DNA of 64,000 nucleotides from Blepharisma stoltei. Its lineage: Eukaryota; Ciliophora; Heterotrichea; Heterotrichida; Blepharismidae. Where the stretch lies: the NCBI GenBank assembly GCA_914767885.1, contig CAJZBQ010000020.1, positions 248,001-312,000 on the forward strand. Direction: 5' to 3'. Positions 9,653 to 19,451 of the stretch are shown here, one piece after another (within the stretch, counting starts at the first letter, position 1; every line of letters begins with the position of its first letter). The position numbers and the translations under genes were made by a program. Under the pieces are notes generated by a model. It was not told the DNA's origin. It was given only the letters and a program-made list of their open reading frames with translations, and ran no database searches.

Positions 9653-11702
9653 ATGGAAAGGTATAAAATTTTAAAGACTGTTGGAGACGGCACTTTTGGG
9701 ACAGTCTACAAAGCAGTCAACAAGTCAAACGGCGAAATTGTTGCCATCAAAAAGATGAAAAAGAAATTTTACAATTGAGATGAATGTCTAGCCCTTCGAG
9801 AGATAAAATCATTGCGAAAACTGTCCCATCCAAATATAATTAAGATGAAAGAAGTGATTCGTGTGAACGACGAACTGCATTTAGTATTTGATTATCTTGA
9901 CCAAAACGTGTATGAGCTTATTAAAGGGAAAACTGATTACTTGCCTGAAGCTCAAATCAGGTCTATCCTATATCAAACGTTTCTTGGGCTTGCTTATATG
10001 CATAAACAAGGATTTTTCCACCGAGACTTAAAGCCAGAAAACCTAATGGTCCATCAAGAGATTTGCAAAATCGCTGACTTCGGCCTTGCCAGAGAAATTC
10101 GTAGCAAGCCGCCATATACAGATTATGTAAGCACAAGGTGGTACAGAGCGCCAGAAATTTTACTAACTCCTACCCCCCTCCGTGAGTGAACAAAACCATT
10201 AGAAAATCGCTATTTTTTGCCCAAAAATCCACCCTCCGCGAGTAAACAAAAATTTTTTTAATGAAAAATTTTTGATATATAAATGAAAATTATTATAATG
10301 AAATCTAGAGCTAATTCTGTTTAATTTTAAACGAATTGCTTTTTAAAACATAAATTTTATAAATTAAATTAATATTTGCTTTCCAATTTTTGCGAATTAG
10401 GATTTTTTTAAATTTCGAAAAAAAAAAAAATTTTTTTATAAAATTTATATATAAAATTTTTAAAAAAAAAAAATTAACCCCCCTCAGTGAACAAAATTTT
10501 TTTGTTCACTCACGGGGGGGGGGGGAGTAAGGAGCACCAATTACAACTCTCCTGCTGATATTTTTGCTATGGGCTGCATAATGGCTGAGCTTTATAATTT
10601 ACGACCACTTGCCCCAGGGACTAATGAGAATGACCAGATGTTTAAATTTTGTACAGTCCTTGGGACTCCTTCACCTTCAGAATGGTCTGAAGGGTACAGA
10701 CTGGCATCAAGCACTGGCTACCATTTTCCACAAGCAAGTGCAGTCCCAATGAGAACTCTAGTTCCAGGAGCATGCAGCGAAGGATTATCGCTATTAGAAC
10801 AGCTTTTATCATGGAACCCACAAAGCAGGCCAACAGCTTCAGAATGTCTCCAGCACCCTTATTTTGTGAATTATCAGCCAATTTTGCCAAATCAGCCGCT
10901 CCCTCAACTAGAAGACCCAAGTTCTAGAGGAAATATTGAGAGCAGAGGAAAAGGGCTCCCATCAGCGTTTAGGAGGACAAACTCAAAATGGTCACAAGGA
11001 AGCTCAAGAATCGGAGGAGGCAGTTCAAAAGGCAAATGAAATATCAAAGCGAATATTCCTGTTACAGATAAAAAAGATTTTGTCCTACCAAAGCTCCCAG
11101 AAGTTGCAGAATTGTCGAGTTTTGGGATTGCTAAAAGAAACCCGCCTAATAAATATTTGCCAGACAATAATAATGTTCAAGGGAGCTCAGGCCAGCAGCG
11201 CGAAGACTTATACTTGCCACCAGTAGTAAACCCAGGGCCTGGAAAAATGCTACCATCTCTATATGATAGCCAGCCTCCAAAAGATTATAGCATATATAAT
11301 CCTCCAGCCCCTACTTTTGGGCAAGAAAGACAGCCACTAAGAGATGTTGGATTAGAAAGAAACCCATCCCAAGCCCATGGGCACAAGCCGCGTGATTTTT
11401 CAATGGATCGACAAGACTATGATATTTATGGAGAAAAAGGAAAAAATAATTATGGATATGAACGACAGACACCTGGAGAAAGATTCCCATCTGGAAATGG
11501 AGGACTCGGAAGAGGAATGCTAGACAAACTGCCGAAATTCAATGCTCCGTCATTTCCTTATATGAACCAGCCTAAGAAGCTGCAGCCTGTAGGAGGTCTT
11601 TCTTCAATTGGGAGCAACATAATGGGATCAAAAATGCAAATGCAGCCAAGAGGCATGCAGAAAGCTTCAATGCTTCCTGCTATTGGAAGGCATCGATTTT
11701 AG
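9653..11702 (+). CDS. MAK/ICK-type (RCK family) protein kinase
   Basis: This Ser/Thr kinase belongs to the family (MAK, ICK/CILK1, LF4) that works in cilia and limits their length. The 561-aa product has GDGTFG (residues 11-16), [15 protein letters not shown] and the DFG loop. It has the diagnostic activation-loop TDY just before [13 protein letters not shown] codons encode Trp at KKFYNWDEC, where the family has Trp, and again at GKWNIK after the kinase domain. A MITE IES (10164-10527) sits inside subdomain VIII; excision gives [20 protein letters not shown], the exact family sequence. The C-terminal 250 residues are Gly/Pro/Gln-rich and probably disordered. Confidence 0.95.
10164..10527. mobile_element. 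Family-1 MITE IES in the kinase gene, 364 bp
   Basis: TAA/TAA flanks. The left end is doubled (CCTCCGTGAGTGAAC, then CCTCCGCGAGTAAAC) and the right end is a hairpin ending in a G run and GAG. The core resembles the copy at 959. Excision restores a conserved kinase motif exactly, which is the strongest single proof of precise elimination in this window. Confidence 0.96.
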
Positions 11703-11813
11703 TTAAATATGTAAATTCACAATAATAAAATAATGATCTTACGATCATGCTTAATATATAAAGTGTCTATAGGTGGTAAATATATTAAAATTATACTTAA
11801 TAAACTGAATTAT

Positions 11814-13892
11814 TTAAGCTTTAGTGCTCTTGATCTTTTTAAGGATAGGCAGCCACTCAGGCTTTGAATAGGTTGTAGGATCGCTTTCAACGTACCGGAC
11901 AATTTTAGCATAAGCTTGGCCATCAGCTTCTCCAATCACAGAGCCTAAAAATTGGTCAGGAACTGTGATTGCGTCAATAATTCTAATGCTGATATCTCTC
12001 AATTCTTGGCATAAAAAGAGTTCTGTGTCTCTAACTATTTTCGCTTGTGCAGCATTGAAAGCATGCTCTAAATAAATGCCTAACTGTTTTTCGATTCTTT
12101 CGACGACGTACAAGTAAAATATATTTTTCACGATATTTGCAGTCTTTTGGCATTTTTCGGCCAGGGTTTGTACAAATTTCCATAGCTGCATTGTGCAAAT
12201 GTATTCTCCATAAGCCTTTCCTATTTCTTGTATGTAATGGACTTGAGTATTATTCCACACATCCATCACATCAGAATAAACTGCTGCGTTATCCCTCAGC
12301 GCTACAAGGCTTTGATTAATCACATAGTTGACCTTGTACTCCATAAGTTCGATCAAAAGTCTTTGGTTTAAAAGAGTTTCCCTATTCTCAAAGTGAGCTT
12401 TATAAGTTTTTAGATGCTCAAAGTCTACATCTAAATATAGCAGATTTGGATTTTTTATCTTTTCGCCTTTGAAAGTGTGCTGGACTTGCTTGAGAATAAC
12501 TTTTCCGCATTGCTGCAATAAAATAATGTTGTCTCCTTCCCAAGTGGGATGGCAGTCCTGCTCATTTCTGATGTTTCCTAAGGCAGAGCATGCTAAAAAC
12601 CCATGGCCTCCACAAGTTTCTCGACAGTCTTGGACTGCAGAAGTTGCATAAATGCTTCCTAAGCTTTTCAAGCACGAAAGAATAGCGTGATATTCGTTCA
12701 ATTCGTTGCACTCTGGGTCAACCTCTGCTTTAGCTTTGACTGGGTTATAGAGTTCCATGACGTATATCATCCCAGTTCTAATTGCAAATAGTTTGGCTAA
12801 ATGAGGAAGTAGCCTAGACTGATGGATCTGGTAGTCAAGAAGTGAGGTTTCTGGAGAGTCTTTTTTTCCAAACTGTTTTCTCAAAGCTCCATAGCGAAGA
12901 GCAATGGTTAGGGCTTTTCTCATATGAATTTCGCAGCCTCCAATTACACTGATCCTGCCTCTGATAATTCCAGAAATGATGATCCCGAGTCTCTTTTCTT
13001 TGCTTTTAATAGAACTTTTGAATTTTCCGTCAGGAGAAATGGAGCTCAGCTTATCAAGCAAGGTGTCATAAGGAACTCTATAGTTTTTGAAGATCAAAAA
13101 CCCGTTATCGATGCCGTTTAGAGCTATTTTAAGTCCACAGTCTCCAATGGTGACTCCAGGCATAGGCTCATGAGTATCGTTGTCCCTGATTTTGATAGCA
13201 AAAACATGGACTCCTCTATCTACAGAATCAACGATGAGTCTGGCAAATAGAGCAGTCATATTTGAGGTCTTTCCAACACCACCGATAATCCATTTTGCTG
13301 AAGTCGCAGTCGGAGTATTGATAATGAATTCTCTTGTAGAGTGATCATAAGTGGCCGTTGTTTCCACATTTGGGACATTTGACCCATGCCCCATTTCGGT
13401 CATAGAGATAGAGCCAACGTCTTTCATATCGAAAACTCTTTCTACTAATGGAAGGTGCTTAGCAGTCCCGACTGATCGGATGGTATCTGCATAAAGGAAC
13501 AAGGTCACAGTCAGTTTAGTTGATATTGCTAGATCATACTCTCCAACAGAGTGGAAAAGCTGAGCAATTCTATGTGGATCTTCAAGGTCTTTTTGAAGAT
13601 TAATTCCGTATTGAAAATACAGTGCTGCGATTTGCTCAATACACCTCAGTCTTCTGGTTTCTAGAGGTAGATCGATATCATTATACTTGTTGAATAAAGG
13701 ACTTTGGAGCATCATACTACGTATGCGTAGCAAAGAGTGTGACCAATTAATGAAGTAAGTGTGGAAAAGAACATCTGAGTTAATGTTTTCAGTTCTTTCA
13801 CGGTATTTGCTTAGAGAATCATCAAAAGGAAGAGCGGGGAATCTTGAGAGCAGGTGGGAATTAATAAGATTTAAGCGTCTTTGCTCTCTCAT
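11814..13892 (-). CDS. Peroxisomal acyl-CoA oxidase with N-terminal PTS2
   Basis: FAD enzyme of the first step of peroxisomal beta-oxidation, converting acyl-CoA to trans-2-enoyl-CoA and H2O2. The 692-aa length is typical. The N-terminus carries RLNLINSHL at residues 6-14, a perfect PTS2 (R-L-x5-H-L). The C-terminus (STKA) is not a good PTS1. The core shows TEMGHGSN, NTPTATSAKWIIGG, the substrate/FAD region CGGHGFL and the catalytic Glu in TWEGDN (near residue 440). It is uninterrupted by introns or IESs. It ends 110 bp from the convergent kinase gene. Confidence 0.94.
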   Translation of the reverse strand: MREQRRLNLINSHLLSRFPALPFDDSLSKYRERTENINSDVLFHTYFINWSHSLLRIRSMMLQSPLFNKYNDIDLPLETRRLRCIEQIAALYFQYGINLQKDLEDPHRIAQLFHSVGEYDLAISTKLTVTLFLYADTIRSVGTAKHLPLVERVFDMKDVGSISMTEMGHGSNVPNVETTATYDHSTREFIINTPTATSAKWIIGGVGKTSNMTALFARLIVDSVDRGVHVFAIKIRDNDTHEPMPGVTIGDCGLKIALNGIDNGFLIFKNYRVPYDTLLDKLSSISPDGKFKSSIKSKEKRLGIIISGIIRGRISVIGGCEIHMRKALTIALRYGALRKQFGKKDSPETSLLDYQIHQSRLLPHLAKLFAIRTGMIYVMELYNPVKAKAEVDPECNELNEYHAILSCLKSLGSIYATSAVQDCRETCGGHGFLACSALGNIRNEQDCHPTWEGDNIILLQQCGKVILKQVQHTFKGEKIKNPNLLYLDVDFEHLKTYKAHFENRETLLNQRLLIELMEYKVNYVINQSLVALRDNAAVYSDVMDVWNNTQVHYIQEIGKAYGEYICTMQLWKFVQTLAEKCQKTANIVKNIFYLYVVERIEKQLGIYLEHAFNAAQAKIVRDTELFLCQELRDISIRIIDAITVPDQFLGSVIGEADGQAYAKIVRYVESDPTTYSKPEWLPILKKIKSTKA

Positions 13893-14052
13893 TTTTATAA
13901 AAAATTCGCCTAAATTGTGACGTCTAAATATGATGACGTTTTGTTAAATAAAAATGGATTAAAATGAAATTGAAAATTTGCTGACATTTTGCTTAAAATG
14001 AAAACTATTTACTAACAGCCTGAGCTATTTAAAGAGAAATATATCTTGCTTA

Positions 14053-15852
14053 TTAATTTATTTTTCTATGTAATTCTGCTAAAGGATATAACACTTTTTC
14101 GTCCAAATCGAACCTAAATGCAACATAATTTTTGGAAAAATAAACATTTCTCCCAAGGACCAAAGTATTACCAGGATTTCACCAGTCATCCTCAGGAATT
14201 TCAACAGTATCTTTGACAGCTCCTTTGACAGGGTCAATAAACGTTACCTGCCTATTTTGGAAGATAATAATTTGGTCATGAGTTGAAGCAATTAAGCATC
14301 TTCCCACCGTTGGCAGTCTAATTTTTAGCATAGTAAATGTGTTATTAGAAGCAAAGTACTTTTCAATTGAGTCTGTGCCTTGTCCTCCTCCTATATAAAT
14401 ATATCCTTTATATACACAAGCAGCTGGAGCAACTCTTGGGATATTTAAATTTCCAAGGATCTGCCAAACTTTGTCTGCCAAATTAAGTTTTTCGCATTCT
14501 CTTAAGCTCCCATTTCCTTGCCCTCCAAACACATAAATTGTGTCATTTAAGCACAAAGTCGCATGATTGTATCTTCCAATTTTCATAGGAGGGCCTAAAT
14601 TGATATCAGACGTGGTGACATTATAAATTCATGTTGTTTTTTTCGCAGTTGACTGAAATCCTCCAGTACAATAAAGCATATTATTTGAAGCCAGAACCCA
14701 GCCTACTCCTTCTAGACAGGCTTCTCTCTTTGGAATAGGCAGCTTTTCAACTTCATCAGTTGCAGGGTTATAAGTAGCTACAGCTTGAACTTCAGGAACT
14801 AAACAATATAATAAAGCAGGTAATTTAATTTTTGTAGCTGCCACTGTTTTGAATTCGTTTCTTGACACTTTTAGTCGCTGTGCTGTAACGCGGGATCTAT
14901 GGCTTGAAAAATCGCTAAACGAGGCATTTAAGCTTGTGTTGGTTGACGATCTTTCTGTATAAGATCCATAATCTAACTCTTCTGGGCTGTCAAAATTAGG
15001 GGAAGTGGTCACTGTTTTTACATTATTAACCTGCTTCTTAACAGGGAACCGTGGAGTTTTGTCAGTCTTCGCCATTGGTGTCTTTGAGCCTCCTAAGTTA
15101 AATTTTCCTATTTTCGACACAGGAGTCTGCTGAGCAGAGAGGGCAGGGTTATCTATATCATTTTCGCTGATAGAAAGCGATATATGATACTTTTTATTTG
15201 GCTTAGGAAGCAAAGGAGATTCTGGAGTTTTCTCACCGATTGGGTTAAACTTTATATCGAAAAGGAAATTCTTTTCTATTAAAGGTTTTAAGTTTAAGTC
15301 AGTGAAATCAATTTGTTTTGTGATGAGCTCAAAAGCTTCCACCTGCTCTATTGTGGAGAATTCAGAAAAATATCGAGTAACTTCGTCAAAATTGAAGTTC
15401 GCCTTTTTAATTTCGTCGAGCTCGACTTGCATTTTGGATTTGACTAGGCCGCATTGATTGATGATTCTCTTAGTGATTTCTTCAGAAGCAGCTAATAAGT
15501 CTGTTTCAATTATTTTTATGAACTCTGTGATAAATTGGATCGAGAGATTTTGGAAATCATCAATTATTTTTAATTCTTTTTCAAACTTTTCTTGAATTGC
15601 GACATAAATATTGTGCTTTTGGGATAGGTTTGCTATAATTTGTGATTCCTCAGCCTGGACCTTCTCATAATTGACTGCTAGAACTGTTGTCAACTGACTC
15701 TGGCTTAAAGGAACAGGTTTATGCATACTGGAAGGGTCAGAGATGAGATGTCTTCCTATGCAAGAACTGCACAGTACAACTTTTTTACAGAAACACACAA
15801 GTTCTGCTTCATTTGTTTTACAAAGCTGGCACAGCTTGTCTGCGAACATCAA
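14053..15852 (-). CDS. B-box zinc-finger plus kelch-repeat protein, 599 aa
   Basis: The N-terminal Cys/His cluster (CQLCKTNEAELVCFCKKVVLCSSCIGRH) is B-box-like and binds zinc. A coiled coil (about residues 70-180), a disordered Ser/Thr/Pro linker, and C-terminal kelch repeats follow (YCTGGFQ, YVFGGQGNGSLRECEKLNL, YIGGGQGTDSIEKY). In-frame UGA codons encode Trp at KKTTWIYNV and EIPEDDWWNPG. The stop is TAA at 14053-14055. Read with the standard code this gene would appear as two fragments. It is probably a TRIM/kelch-like cytosolic scaffold; the partner is unknown. Confidence 0.82.
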
Positions 15853-16151
15853 TTAATTTATTACGTCTAAAGGAAAAAATGGATAATTAATTTGCAAATG
15901 CGTTAAAAAAGTCTTAAAAAATTACCTTAATGAATTATATCTAGTTGAAGGGATACAGATCATACGATCTGATAAACTTTATAATTATAAAGTTACTTTA
16001 AATAATATTTTTATTAGGCATTTAGCATGAATCGATTGCAATTGTACTGTTCAGAAAAAATAAATCAATAAAATTTTAAACTTGCTAATATTTGAGAAAT
16101 TTTACTATAATCACTATGATTTATTTTAAGAAATTGAAAATTTATATAAAT

Positions 16152-17377
16152 ATGAAGTATATAGTAACTCGTTTTAAAAAGAGAGCTCAAACTTGTAGTA
16201 TCTGCCTCAATCCAATAGAGTTTCAAGGTAAAGTTGACGCCTGCCAGCACACGTATTGCTATGACTGCATATTACGCTGGTCTGAAGTAATTTTTTACTT
16301 AGGTTGAAAACACATGCCCTGTTTGCAAAACAAGATTTTCGTTTGTATCATTAATACCTCACAGACTTAATTACAGAATAACAAGAAACAGAAAAAATCA
16401 AATAAAAATAAAACAAGCAAATCAGCATATGAATTACACTAATGAGACTTTAAACGCTACTATAAGGCATGCACAAGAAAGCATTAATCAAGAATACAGA
16501 ATACTACTTACTCCCTCCCCCTTTTAAATTGGAACAAAAATTTTTGTACCAATTTAAAGGGGGGTTAATTTTTTTTTTTAAAAAAAATATCAAATATAAA
16601 ATTTTTTATAAAAACAAAATTTTCAAAAACTTATCGAATAAGATCAATAAATTTGTTTAATGAAATGATATTTACTTTTTATCCTTTATAACAAAGCAAG
16701 ATATAACTAAATTTTCATTATTAGTTAATATGCCACTATTAATTGGTATCAAAATTATTTACACCTAAATTATTATTTTTATTGGTAAAAAAAATTAAAA
16801 AAAAAATTTTAGAAAATTTATCGATCAAAGTGCTAATTTTGTTTAAATAAGATGCTATTTATACTCTATTCTTTAAAATAAAGCAAAAAATAAGTAAATA
16901 TTTAATTTTATAAAGAATTCGTATTAAATTTTAATCAACACTATTTAAATAAAAAATATCATTTTTATCAAAAAAGATAAAAATTGTTTTAAAAAATTTT
17001 TAAAAAAAAAAATTAATTTTTTTTTTTAAATTTAGCAATTAAGGATAATAAATTTATTTAAATAAGATGCTCTTTATACTCTCTTCTTTAAACAAGAGCA
17101 AGATATAACTAAATTTTTAATTTTAGTTAAGAAGAAACATTTAACATATATCAAAACTTTTTAGATAAAAATTATATATAGTGATTGCCCGAGGATGGCG
17201 CTATCTTGCGCCATCCTCGGGCAATTTCAATATAATTTTTTATTATAAAATTAAATTTTGTTCTAATTTAAAGGGGGGTTAATTTACCAAAAAAGTGAAA
17301 ATTTACCTATATTTTGCTCCAATTTAAAGGGGAGAGTTAGAGAATTGTATGATTTCTATAGAAAAGAGGCGATATAG
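16152..17377 (+). CDS. RING-finger protein (putative E3 ubiquitin ligase), 126 aa
   Basis: A C3HC4 RING reads CSICLNPI...C.H.YCYDC....ENTCPVCK. A 16-nt intron (16287-16302) interrupts the RING between WSE and VENTC. An 829-bp IES (16509-17337) interrupts the tail; excision joins EYRIL to LRELYDFYRKEAI and TAG at 17375-17377. The start was placed at ATG 16152; an in-frame ATG at 16116 would add an AT-rich 12-residue extension. No other domain is visible. It is a small RING protein that may act with an unseen partner. Confidence 0.85.
16287..16302 (+). other. 16-nt intron in RING gene
   Basis: GTAATTTTTTACTTAG. Removal restores CILRWSEVENTCPVCK, completing the last RING cysteine pair. Confidence 0.9.
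16509..17337. mobile_element. MITE family 3 (TTTAAATTGGAACAAAA termini), 829-bp IES
   Basis: TTA/TTA flanks. The left end is a hairpin (CCCTTTTAAATTGGAACAAA / TTTGTACCAATTTAAAGGG). The right end is doubled (TTCTAATTTAAAGGGGGG, then CTCCAATTTAAAGGGGAGAG). The interior holds three diverged tandem units of about 180 bp (roughly 16610-16790, 16795-16975, 17010-17170). It also has a perfect GC-rich hairpin at 17184-17225. Excision keeps the RING gene frame. Confidence 0.85.
17184..17225. repeat. Perfect GC-rich 18-bp inverted repeat inside IES
   Basis: The stem is ATTGCCCGAGGATGGCGC with a 6-base loop TATCTT. It is strikingly GC-rich in otherwise AT-only DNA, which suggests a separate small insertion inside the family-3 element. 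Confidence 0.8.
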
Positions 17378-17711
17378 ATATTAGAGATCTTCGACACTTA
17401 GTTCTTTCTCTCATAGAGTAGCACTAATTAATTTTTTAAATTTTTCAATAAAAATATTGAGAATAACATTAAAAATTGAAGCGAACTTATACTCATAAAT
17501 ATATTAATTAATTTGAAGTTTCCATATGTAAATAGAAATAGAGAAAAGCCTTAAAGAAGTGTTAATTTAGCTTATAAACAATAATATATTATATTTTAAT
17601 ACAAGAGCAATTCGTTATTAATGCATACTAATTCTTTATTTGTTTTCCTAATTTTCTTATAAATACGCTAATAATAAATAAAAATATTTCTTTATAAGAT
17701 TGCCTTCCAAA
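17378..17711. other. Intergenic spacer, 334 bp
   Basis: AT-rich. It lies between the convergent ends of the RING gene and an ADP-ribosylglycohydrolase gene. I see nothing supportable in it. Confidence 0.6.
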
Positions 17712-19268
17712 TTAACTAATATTCTTTGCCAGCCCAACGATACTTAATGACCTTGGTGCAATCCTATACAGTGTCTCAGCTTGTGACTCGACTACAGTTT
17801 GATCTAAAAACCACGGCCTCTCAATGCCTCTATTTAATGTCAAAAAATCATAGCCTTGTACTTTATTTTTCCATTCTTGAGGTAATGCATTATACCCTTC
17901 AGCTGCTCCTATCAGCCCTCCAACTATGCACGCATTTGTATCTGTATCACCTCCAATTCTAAGAGTTTCAGACACAGCAGTATAAAAGCTGCTCCCATTC
18001 TTCATATGTCTAAAGGCATGGTCAAACGCAATTTTCGCTCATCCAATATTCGGATTCCCTGGCATAGGCTCAGATCTTTCAATATCCTCAAGCCACTGCT
18101 GCACATCTGGCAAAGTTGCAATATTTTTTGCATCGTTATAAGCCTTTTCTCTATTTCCGTGACTATTAATCAAGCTTGTAATAGCTTTCACATAGCAAAC
18201 TTCTGCATCTTGTATTGTTTTGTTAGAATGAGTCATCGAGCACTCTGCTTTAACAGCTTCTCTTATTTCGTCATCGTTTAGATTTCTACAGAAAACAGCT
18301 AATGGTGTGCATCTCATAAAGCTTCCGTTGCTTTCAGAGGATTTGTTGTATTTTTCTGCGTTTTCAATACAATAGCGGGCTCTTGGAGATCTGTCATAAA
18401 AAGAGGAAAATGCAGCTAAAACTGTGTTTCCTTTGTCAGGGGGGTGACTTAAAATTCATAACCTATAAAATCTTGCAATATAGTCGAGGTTTAAGATACC
18501 TTTGCCGTCACAGAGGCCTTGAAGTAGGCACATAGCGAGCTCAGAGTCATCAGTTACTTGCCCAGGTCCAAGATGTAGACATCCTCCTCCTTGCATTTCC
18601 AGAGTTTGAGATAAAAGCTCATCTGTGATGCTGTTATTAAATTCTATTGCTGCACCTAGGGCGTCGCCTATAAAAGCACCTATTATGCTTCCTAAACATA
18701 AGTTAAATTTGCTATCAGAATCCACCATAATAATAAAAAAAATCGCATTGTTGGAATGGATTCTCTCAGAGAGCTTTACCATCCTCGTTATATTTTATTA
18801 TTGTAGGGTTCAGGTTTCCCAGTAAATTTTTATCCAGCTATATCAAGAAAACTTGAGCTCATAGGAGCGCCTGATACTTGGATTTTTAGCTGAGTTTTCA
18901 TCGCTTGGCATATCCTCGGTGGTTACCTGAGGCTAGCACGCGCAAGAGTCAAGTAATCAAAGAAGTAACGCAGCCGTACGACTTTCTTGCTGACTTGTAG
19001 GGGCGGTTCTCTGATATAAGTATCATGGCTTTGGGGGAATTGGATGGCCTATGGCATCACTAGTTAGGAGTTAATGTTTTCCTTCTAAAGAAGAACTTTT
19101 AAAAAATCAAATAGTTAATTAAGTAAGTTTACTATCAGAATCCACCAATCGAGATGGTGGAATATTATTTAAATCATCTTCAAAAATCTCAGCAGAAGCC
19201 TTAGCTTTTAAAAATTCTTCATGATAGTTGATTTTATTTGTATCTTCAGGGATCCTATGTGGCTCCAT
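17712..19268 (-). CDS. ADP-ribosylglycohydrolase (DraG/ARH family), paralogue 1
   Basis: Removes ADP-ribose from modified proteins or related substrates using two Mg ions. The 378-aa product has GAFIGDALGA, QVTDDSELAM (Mg ligands), the helix MRCTPLAVFC and the C-terminal Mg motif GGDTDTNA. UGA codes Trp at FYRLWILSHP and NIGWAKIAFDHA. The true start is ATG at 19268 (MEPHRIPEDTN...), upstream of a 420-bp IES (18713-19132). Excision joins PPSRLVDSDS to KFNLCLGSIIGAF; an ATG-like start within the IES is an artefact. A paralogue lies 180 bp upstream on the same strand. Confidence 0.9.
18713..19132. other. IES, 420 bp, with 16-bp direct repeats, GC-rich interior
   Basis: CTATCAGAATCCACCA occurs at 18712-18727 and 19132-19147. 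Only one TA lies in the repeat (18713-18714 / 19133-19134), so the boundary is unique if TA is required. Excision produces the continuous N-terminus of the glycohydrolase. The interior from 18830 to 19070 is GC-rich without a long ORF. Confidence 0.88.
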
Positions 19269-19451
19269 CTATTTAAAATAGATTAAAACAGAAAAGAAAT
19301 TAAATATTCCTTAATATTTATTTAATAATTGATTAAAGCTTACTTAATCATGGAAATTAAATTAACCCTTTTGGTCTTACCTTCAAGCTATTATATTTTA
19401 ATTAAATTTACATTTCTATACAAAATAATTCTTCTATGCCAGCTCCTATTT

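Noticed and set aside
9653-11702. In-frame TGA codons suggesting pseudogenes in many genes
   Set aside because: They fall at conserved Trp positions (kinase KKFYNWDEC, E2 KSDWSPAW), so UGA is Trp here. The genes are intact.
17184-17225. Hairpin as a bacterial-type terminator or tRNA fragment (GCCCGAGG also occurs in tRNA-Leu)
   Set aside because: No T-run function applies, no other cloverleaf parts are present, and it lies inside an IES.
18456-18782. Start of glycohydrolase paralogue 1 at ATG 18782 or 18728
   Set aside because: Both lie in the IES at 18713-19132. The excised sequence continues to a better start at 19268.
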